Assembly: GCA_031292575.1 (NCBI GenBank)
Contig: JARLGX010000005.1
Location: 62,001 to 126,000, forward strand
Reading direction: 5' to 3'
Origin: Paludibacter sp.
GTDB taxonomy: Bacteria; Bacteroidota; Bacteroidia; Bacteroidales; Paludibacteraceae
Length of the DNA: 64,000 bases
In this document: piece after piece, positions 50,104 through 64,000 of the stretch
Layout: each line of letters starts with the position of its first letter
How positions within the stretch are numbered: the stretch's first letter is position 1
Translations under genes and position numbers: made by a program
Notes under the pieces: generated by a model
Told to the model about the DNA's origin: nothing
Seen by the model: the letters and a program-made list of their open reading frames with translations, nothing else
The model's database searches: none

Positions 50104-51345
50104 TCAATACTCTGTTTTATTGATGAATTTTGGGTTCAACATGGTTAGTTGCAACAGAATCGCCACTAAGACTACAATTCCAAGTACAGCAAAATTGCCT
50201 CCAAGATTTCCCGCGTCATCCGATTTCCCAAGAAAACCGGTTATAACTGCACCCGAAGCAATTCCAACTAAATTCATCAAACCATAACCGGTTGCACGAT
50301 ACCGTGGCGACACAAACTGGCAAAGAATGGGCATGTTGTTTACATCAAAAATTCCGAAACCAAGCCCGAAGCAAAGAGCACCCCCCAGAACAGTAGTGAA
50401 ACTATGCCCGTAACCAAGTAGAATCAATGCCGGAATGGTTAGCCCCAACCCAATTACTCCTGTATAAATTCTCCCTTTCAGGTTTTTATGTACCCACTTG
50501 TCGGAAAGAACTCCACCAATCAAAACACCTGCAAACGAAGCCATAGCCATGGTAATAGTTGCCATAGGTCCGGCCTCTGTCATTTTCAAATGAAGCGATT
50601 CTGAAAGTAAGGTCGGGAGCCAGTTTTTGGTAGCCCAACCAGGCAAACTCGGAGCCGAGAAATAAAATAAAAGTACCCAAAAGGAAATATTCCCGAGCAA
50701 CATGCCGATTCCTTTAAATGATGTGGCAAGTTCTTTCAAAATAGAATTTTTCCGGACAGCATCCACATCATATCCTTTCTTTTCTTTCAAAAACAAAATC
50801 AAAACAAGGCTATATGCAACTCCCACCAATCCAAACCAATGAAAAGTTGTTTGCCACGAAAAATTGCCGGCAATAGTTGCACCAAAACCTCCAAATGCCT
50901 GACCAAGATAAATTCCTGTGGTGTGAATTCCAATTGCCAGCGAGCGTGTTTTCCCGTCATGATAATCAGCAATCAGCGATAAACCGGCAGGAATGTAAAA
51001 TGCCTCGCTAATTCCCATGATTGCCCTAAGCCAGTAGAGTTGGTCGAAAGTATGCGCAAAGCCCATCATCAACGTTACTCCCGACCAGACAAACAGGCTG
51101 CCAACAATCATCCATTTACGGTTCAATCTGTCGGCAATAACACCCGAGATGGGACTCATCAACGCATAAATCCAAAGAAAAACTGCCATCAATCTGCCAA
51201 AATTCTCCGCCGAAACCAATTCATGAATATCTATCATCATCGATGGCTTCATGGTGGAAAGCATCTGACGGTCCAGGTAGTTGAGCAACGCTACAAACCA
51301 CAGCATAGCCACTACAAGCCAAGGATAGATTTTTTTAGATTTCAT
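50104..51345 (-). CDS. MFS transporter (anion:cation symporter/hexuronate-type)
   Basis: YPWLVVAMLWFVALLNYLDRQMLSTMKPSMM...ADRLNRKWMIVGSLFVWSGVTLMMGFA; 12-TM pattern. Confidence 0.88.
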   Translation of the reverse strand: MKSKKIYPWLVVAMLWFVALLNYLDRQMLSTMKPSMMIDIHELVSAENFGRLMAVFLWIYALMSPISGVIADRLNRKWMIVGSLFVWSGVTLMMGFAHTFDQLYWLRAIMGISEAFYIPAGLSLIADYHDGKTRSLAIGIHTTGIYLGQAFGGFGATIAGNFSWQTTFHWFGLVGVAYSLVLILFLKEKKGYDVDAVRKNSILKELATSFKGIGMLLGNISFWVLLFYFSAPSLPGWATKNWLPTLLSESLHLKMTEAGPMATITMAMASFAGVLIGGVLSDKWVHKNLKGRIYTGVIGLGLTIPALILLGYGHSFTTVLGGALCFGLGFGIFDVNNMPILCQFVSPRYRATGYGLMNLVGIASGAVITGFLGKSDDAGNLGGNFAVLGIVVLVAILLQLTMLNPKFINKTEY

Positions 51346-51367
51346 TTATTGGATATTAGTTGGTGCA

Positions 51368-51400
51368 AACTTTTCCAAAGTTTAGAACTTTGGAAAAGTT
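51368..51400. repeat. Perfect short palindrome (REP-like or terminator) between aldolase and MFS genes
   Basis: aacttttccaaagtt-tag-aactttggaaaagtt, 15-bp perfect stem with 3-nt loop. Confidence 0.75.
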
Positions 51401-51408
51401 ATATAGAA

Positions 51409-52311
51409 TTATAAATCAAGCTTTTCAATTGCCTGACGAATTTTGTCTTTGTGTTCTTCGTCAAATTTATTAAACGGAGCAGCCAGAAAATCATTGCAAA
51501 TTCCCAATACCGAAAGTCCGGCTTTCACTCCTTTCAAATAACTTGAGCCATAACTTCCAACTGTATAAATCGATGCGCTGATTTGCATTACCTTGGCATG
51601 AAGTTCACGAACTTTATCCACATCTTTTGCTACCGCGGCATTGTATAAATCAACATACAGTTTCGGGAACATGTTAGCTCCACCATTTACACCTCCGTGA
51701 GCACCCATTAGCACCACTTCGCCCATCATTTCTTCCGGTCCCACAAAGATAGAAAAATCCGGACGGTCGCGCATTTCGTGCATCACCGATTGGAAATAAC
51801 CACCACCAGCCGAACTGTCCTTAAAACCGATAACTTTTGGGTTTTCGGCAATACGACGAATGGTTGACGGCGCAAACGACACTTTGGTATGCGTTGGCAT
51901 ATTGTACAAGTAGATAGGCAGTTTGAGTAGCGGAATCAGTTGCTCGTAAAACTCAGCTAATTCGGCCTGACCGGTTGCATAATAATAAGGCGGAGCAGAC
52001 ACCACCGCATCGGCACCACATTCGGCCGCCAAATCGGCTAACGTTATACTATCCACCAGCGAAGTATCTGAAATTCCGACCAACAAAGGCAACCGGTTTT
52101 TCAAAATACGAGCCGTTTGTTTAATCATTTCGCATCGAAGTTCAAAACTAATGCTCTGTGCTTCGCCGGTTGTACCAAGGATAAAAACACCGTGAACACC
52201 GCCAGCAATGACATGTTCGATTAATCTCTCAAGCCCCTCAACATCAAGCGTGTTATTATCTAAAAGCGGCGTTACTAATGGTGGAACTATTCCACGTAAA
52301 GTTGTTTTCAT
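51409..52311 (-). CDS. DapA-family pyruvate aldolase (dihydrodipicolinate synthase/KDG aldolase-like)
   Basis: GIVPPLVTPL, VFILGTTGEAQSIS, LPIYLYNMPTHTKV (Tyr), KVIGFKDSSAGG (Schiff-base Lys). Confidence 0.9.
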   Translation of the reverse strand: MKTTLRGIVPPLVTPLLDNNTLDVEGLERLIEHVIAGGVHGVFILGTTGEAQSISFELRCEMIKQTARILKNRLPLLVGISDTSLVDSITLADLAAECGADAVVSAPPYYYATGQAELAEFYEQLIPLLKLPIYLYNMPTHTKVSFAPSTIRRIAENPKVIGFKDSSAGGGYFQSVMHEMRDRPDFSIFVGPEEMMGEVVLMGAHGGVNGGANMFPKLYVDLYNAAVAKDVDKVRELHAKVMQISASIYTVGSYGSSYLKGVKAGLSVLGICNDFLAAPFNKFDEEHKDKIRQAIEKLDL

Positions 52312-52341
52312 AAAAATAATTTTTGTTCTTATATTTAGTTC

Positions 52342-52396
52342 CGCGAATTCTAATTCGCGTTTATTTACAATAATAATACCGCGAATTGGAATTCGC
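52342..52396. repeat. Tandem pair of GCGAATTnnAATTCGC hairpins
   Basis: cgcgaattctaattcgcg at 52342-52359 and gcgaattggaattcgc at 52381-52396, in the spacer between the GH2 and aldolase genes. Confidence 0.75.
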
Positions 52397-52404
52397 AGAA
52401 TCCG

Positions 52405-59858
<7,454 letters not shown>

Positions 59859-59973
59859 ATGACCCCTAACCCCCTGAAGGGGAATTGAATTAGTTTCGTC
59901 AAATTTGATATTCATTTCATTAAGCCTATAAATTGCAGGATGCAAATATTCCCCTTTATGGATTAGAGGTCTA
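59859..59973. repeat. Paired inverted repeat (REP/MITE-like), copy 3 (one arm degenerate)
   Basis: Arm 59859-59894 atgacccctaaccccctgaaggggaattgaattagt; opposing degenerate arm 59949-59973 ttcccctttatggattagaggtcta. Confidence 0.75.
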
Positions 59974-62709
59974 ATAAAACATCCAATCCATAGTTTCTTC
60001 ATCGCCTGCACCAACTAAACCCACATTACGAGCTGTAATGTTAGCCGAAGTAAAGCCAAGAACCAAACACAAACCTTTCGGTAACAAAAGTTTATTGTCC
60101 CCTGCGTTGAAACTGTAAGTATGTACATTAACTGCCGGCAGATTATCTATTTTCAACGCGTTCATCAAAACCGGATCGGCCTGACCATATAAGTTAGCAC
60201 CGGCATCAGTTTCCAGCATTGGAGCTTTTGCAAATTTTTTCTGATCATCCTTGAAAAACCCTACCAGTAATTTAACCGGTTCTGCATTTGAAAATTCTAT
60301 CGTTGTCCCTTTATCTGACTGAGTTTTTGAGTTTAGCAAACAAGCATTCATTCCTATAAGTTCGGGTGCAATTTCTTCCACATCCGATTTGAGATCGCTG
60401 TATAACGAAACGCCGGGAGTAAGCTTTAGAATTGGAAAATCACTGATCAATTTAATATTCGCAACGGGTAAAGCTGAAATTACAACCGGTTTTTGTATAC
60501 CTCCGTTCAGTTTTGATTTCAACAAAGCCAGATTGTTTTTATAATTCACCAATTCCTTTTGATAATGCACCAACATCTCTGCCCATGTTTTATTTTTTCC
60601 GTTGTCGCCACCAATCGGAATGCGGCGTTGTGAAGTTTGCATACTGTTTGCATACAAGTAAGTGTTTTTAGTCAAATCGACCAGTTTGCTATAATGTTCC
60701 AGGCTTTTTTCCAAAAATGGAACGGCAGCATCCAGGCTTTTAATATTTTTTCCCCATTGGTAATCAAGCACCAATTTCGCAGCTTTTACTTTGTTGTTGA
60801 AGAAATAAGCAAATTCCCTGTAACAATGCATATCGTTGCGCAACCGCTCAAATTCAGCTTTATTTTTAGTTACCTTCCCTTCTACCGAATCGATGGCCGA
60901 CTCTGCTTTGTCGCCGTGAGCAATTACCTGAGCTATAATATCGAGTGGCAATTCCCCTACATGAGGTTGGTGTTTCCATTCTTTCTCAACATATTCAATC
61001 AATTTTTCGCCAACAGGTCCACAACTTTCGTAAAAACCGGGGTAAATCTTGTATTTATAGGGGTTAACCAACTGGCTCATAAACATACCAAGTAATAACG
61101 TCTGGCGATTTCCCTCTGTAATTCCGAACCGGCGGATTAATTTTGGCGCAATTTCACCCGACTGATCGTAAGCTTCTTGTATTTTACGTGCATCACTGTC
61201 ATTAATTCCATAGTAATCGGCTAATTGCTGATCCCAATAATTAATTTCGTCCTTTCTGTCTCGATGACAATTCCAAGCATAACGAGCCCATGCTTTAGTC
61301 CACATCCAGTCACGGTCAATTTGTTTCAGGCGAGCACCATTTGGCAATTTATCTGCCGTGTAAGGGTAATCCCAATACGAAGCCTGAGGGTATAAATGCA
61401 GTCCATTGGCACCCTGAATATTGTGCATGGCAATTACGGCTTTTTGAATAAATTCGGGAGAACTCCAACGCCACGGCTCCAAATTAGCCATAATATGAAC
61501 ATTGCTGATAAAAACAGGTCCGAGTTTACTCAAATCCCTGTCGGTTTTCGACCAGGGACCACCGGGTTGATAGGTTGTCAGACTTTCGCCGGTGTATTTG
61601 TTCATCGTGTACAGGTTTTTATACAATGGCTTTGCTGCTTCAATATCCATTTTAGCATCCGTGTCGTGTGCACGAAGAATGATTGGTGGTTCATCGGTAC
61701 GACCCAAGGCTTTCAGACCATCTTTTATGCCGGGGATAATGGTTTTCGTAAACCAGTTCACATCATCCTCGTACGTATCCATGGCTTCTCCAAGCGTAAT
61801 CAAAAAACCTATATTTGGATATTTTTCAACAAAAGCGGCAATGCTTTTTCTGGTATAATCACTGATCAAAGGTGTAATCGGGCGATTTCTATCCTGCGTT
61901 TTAATGCCGTAATGTTCGGCAAACGGTTTGGAAACAATAATGTTGTAAAACATTTGTATTACAAAAATTCCACGTTTATCAGCTTCTTTGGTCAGGAATT
62001 TATAGATTTCCTCGTTCTTTTTAAATGTTTCCTCGCTCACTTCCACAGCAAACGGATAATCTTTCAGCCGTACCAACGAAGCAAACGGGTGGCCACTCCA
62101 AAGGTAAAGCGTGTTCATGCGATTAGCCACCAACATATCAAGGTATTGAATCCATTGCTTTTTATCGTAAAACCATGGAAAAGTTTCGGGTGTATAAGGA
62201 TATTCATACACCGTGCGACCGGGCAGGTAAGTCGATTTTTGCATGCCAATACACGTCCCGCGAAGCACCATTTCGGGAGCATCGGTCAATGAAGCCGGCA
62301 AATCCAGTTTTTTCTCGTTTTGCAAACGGTCTATAATTTCGCGGCAACCGTAAATCACCCCATTGCCATCGGTGCCACAAATAAGGGTGGTATTTTTTTT
62401 AGTAGAAATAAAAAAACCTTCCTTCTTCATCGAATCGGGCAACTGGACTTTAAGCTTTTTCAATACCTGTTTTAATGCAGGATCGTTTTTTTCAAAAGCC
62501 AGCATGTATTTTTCATTTTTATTGAATTTCTTTATTTCTGTTTTTGAATTTACCTCAAAATTTTTAGACTGAAGTGACTTACTCAGCATATTCGCTGCAA
62601 ACTGTACACGGTTTGAAGCAGTAGGAGAGATGATAAGGTTAATTGTTTCACCGTATATGATCCCCGAAAATATCAACAAAAAAAATAAAACTAACCCTTT
62701 CAATTTCAT
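59971..62709 (-). CDS. Putative alpha-uronidase (GH67/GH115-like or GH138-like architecture)
   Basis: N-terminal GH20b-like alpha/beta domain (TINLIISPTASNRVQFAANMLSKSLQ...YMLAFEKND...GVIYGCREIIDRLQ), then TIM-barrel-like region (LVANRMNTLYLWSGHPFASLVRLKDYPFAVEVSEETFKKNEEIYKFLTKEADKRGIFVIQMFYNI). Start at MKLKGLVLFFLLIFSG (62709) preferred. Confidence 0.55.
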   Translation of the reverse strand: MKLKGLVLFFLLIFSGIIYGETINLIISPTASNRVQFAANMLSKSLQSKNFEVNSKTEIKKFNKNEKYMLAFEKNDPALKQVLKKLKVQLPDSMKKEGFFISTKKNTTLICGTDGNGVIYGCREIIDRLQNEKKLDLPASLTDAPEMVLRGTCIGMQKSTYLPGRTVYEYPYTPETFPWFYDKKQWIQYLDMLVANRMNTLYLWSGHPFASLVRLKDYPFAVEVSEETFKKNEEIYKFLTKEADKRGIFVIQMFYNIIVSKPFAEHYGIKTQDRNRPITPLISDYTRKSIAAFVEKYPNIGFLITLGEAMDTYEDDVNWFTKTIIPGIKDGLKALGRTDEPPIILRAHDTDAKMDIEAAKPLYKNLYTMNKYTGESLTTYQPGGPWSKTDRDLSKLGPVFISNVHIMANLEPWRWSSPEFIQKAVIAMHNIQGANGLHLYPQASYWDYPYTADKLPNGARLKQIDRDWMWTKAWARYAWNCHRDRKDEINYWDQQLADYYGINDSDARKIQEAYDQSGEIAPKLIRRFGITEGNRQTLLLGMFMSQLVNPYKYKIYPGFYESCGPVGEKLIEYVEKEWKHQPHVGELPLDIIAQVIAHGDKAESAIDSVEGKVTKNKAEFERLRNDMHCYREFAYFFNNKVKAAKLVLDYQWGKNIKSLDAAVPFLEKSLEHYSKLVDLTKNTYLYANSMQTSQRRIPIGGDNGKNKTWAEMLVHYQKELVNYKNNLALLKSKLNGGIQKPVVISALPVANIKLISDFPILKLTPGVSLYSDLKSDVEEIAPELIGMNACLLNSKTQSDKGTTIEFSNAEPVKLLVGFFKDDQKKFAKAPMLETDAGANLYGQADPVLMNALKIDNLPAVNVHTYSFNAGDNKLLLPKGLCLVLGFTSANITARNVGLVGAGDEETMDWMFY

Positions 62710-62860
62710 ATTTAAATAACTAATATTCCACCTAAAAATAACAACAGAAAGACGTAAAAAACGCCCTTCTGTACTCAACTTCTTTCTATTATGAAATCAA
62801 CAAAACCAGTGTTTGATAAATTACTTATTCGAGTATTTATTCTCACTTTAAAAATTTAGT

Positions 62861-64000
62861 TTACCTTATCTCTATTTTTTGATTATTCGGCACTAACAAA
62901 TAAAGAGATAACCAACATAGCAGATAGGCCATACTGGCAATGGCAAACACCACATAATAACTGCCCGTAATCTGAAGTATCAATCCCACTGCGCCGGCAA
63001 ACAAAACACCGCCGATAGCACCGGCAAACCCCGAAAGTCCGGTAACAGAACCAACTGCATTTTTCGGATAAATATCGGAAACAATGGTAAAGATATTGGC
63101 TGCGTAACCCTGATGGGCAAAAGTAGCCATGGAAATGAGAGCTACTGCCAGCCACACATTGGAAGTAAACGAGGTAAAGAATATCGGAACCACCAGCAAA
63201 GCCATAACAAAAATGGTGAGCTTACGCGCTGCCAACGGGTTTTTACCGCGACCGATCAAAAACGACGACAACCAACCGCCAAAGATGGAACCTCCGATTG
63301 ACACAACATAAATCACAATAAGTGGCAATCCAATTCTTGTTAAATCAATATGATAGTTTGAATTCAGGTATTTAGGCAACCAGTAGAGAAAAAACCACCA
63401 GATAGGGTCAGTAAGGAAACGTGCCAGACAAATTCCCCAGGTTTGTTTATATGACACAATGGCTTTCCACGGGAGTTTTTGTGTTTCGGGTTCTTTTTCG
63501 TCCTGAAGGATATAACTTAGCTCAGCAATACTAATTTTATGGTTTTCTTCAGGCTTGCGATATGTAATTATCCAAAAAAACAACCACACAAAACCCAAAG
63601 CCCCTGCCGAAATAAACGCCCATTGCCAACCCCATTTCAGGGCAATAACAGGAACTACGAGTGGCGTGAGAATTGCACCGAGATTTGAACCTGCATTAAA
63701 CAGTCCGGTAGCCATGGCACGTTCTTTTTTCGGAAACCATTCAGCAGTTGTTTTTACAGCAGCAGGAAAATTGGCCGAAGCACCAATGCCTAATCCAAAA
63801 CGAGCTACGGCAAAAGCAGCCACTGTACTGAAAACGGCATGAAACATGCCCGCAACACTCATCAGTACCACCGAAACTATAAATCCAAGGCGTGTACCGA
63901 TTTTGTCGAGTAAAGTTCCCATCGAAATCAACCCGATAGCATACGCCGCCTGAAAAGCCATGATGATAAAACCGTAATCTGCTTCCGACCAACCGAATTG
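62861..64000 (-). CDS. MFS hexuronate transporter (ExuT-like), 5' end outside window
   Basis: Reading frame continues past the track ATG (63961) to the window end: ...QFGWSEADYGFIIMAFQAAYAIGLISMGTLLDKIGTRLGF; FGLGIGASANFPAAVKTTAEWFPKKERAMATGLFNAGSNLGAILTPLVVP. Confidence 0.92.
   Translation of the reverse strand, partial: QFGWSEADYGFIIMAFQAAYAIGLISMGTLLDKIGTRLGFIVSVVLMSVAGMFHAVFSTVAAFAVARFGLGIGASANFPAAVKTTAEWFPKKERAMATGLFNAGSNLGAILTPLVVPVIALKWGWQWAFISAGALGFVWLFFWIITYRKPEENHKISIAELSYILQDEKEPETQKLPWKAIVSYKQTWGICLARFLTDPIWWFFLYWLPKYLNSNYHIDLTRIGLPLIVIYVVSIGGSIFGGWLSSFLIGRGKNPLAARKLTIFVMALLVVPIFFTSFTSNVWLAVALISMATFAHQGYAANIFTIVSDIYPKNAVGSVTGLSGFAGAIGGVLFAGAVGLILQITGSYYVVFAIASMAYLLCWLSLYLLVPNNQKIEIR

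Noticed and set aside
61396-62292. 298-aa plus-strand ORF opposite the putative uronidase
   Set aside because: Antisense shadow ORF with basic/aromatic low-information composition.

Overview
Bacteroidetes-type chromosomal segment (TAnnTTTG-like promoters, ECF sigma factor, hybrid two-component regulator, signal-peptide-rich glycoside hydrolases). About 1-25 kb is mostly ordinary housekeeping DNA: partial KAS III, aroK, asparaginase, rsmA, rpsT, tRNA-Glu, recO, NlpC/LysM, LD-carboxypeptidase, NatAB-like ABC exporter, radC, priA, dus, tag, rmuC, yraN. Three small unrecognised lipoproteins sit between radC and priA. About 25-64 kb is one strand-coherent (minus) carbohydrate-utilisation locus: ECF sigma factor plus a very short anti-sigma-like ORF, large beta-helix protein, PL1-like pectate lyase, one-protein HTCS regulator, two SASA-type esterases, four GH2 modules (one in a 1441-aa multimodular protein), a GH106-like rhamnosidase, a DUF5703/GH95-like protein, a putative alpha-uronidase, a DapA/KDG-aldolase-family enzyme and two hexuronate-type MFS permeases. 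No SusC/SusD pair is visible in the window. Gene content suggests complex pectin (RG-I or RG-II-like) breakdown. The most unusual signal is a set of short palindromic repeats at the gene junctions of this locus. A paired inverted repeat (consensus arm ATGACCCCTAACCCCTAAAGGGGAACTAAATTAGTT) occurs three times. It supplies a stop codon to one enzyme gene and encodes part of the signal-peptide N-region of two others. All family assignments come from reading motifs, not from searches.
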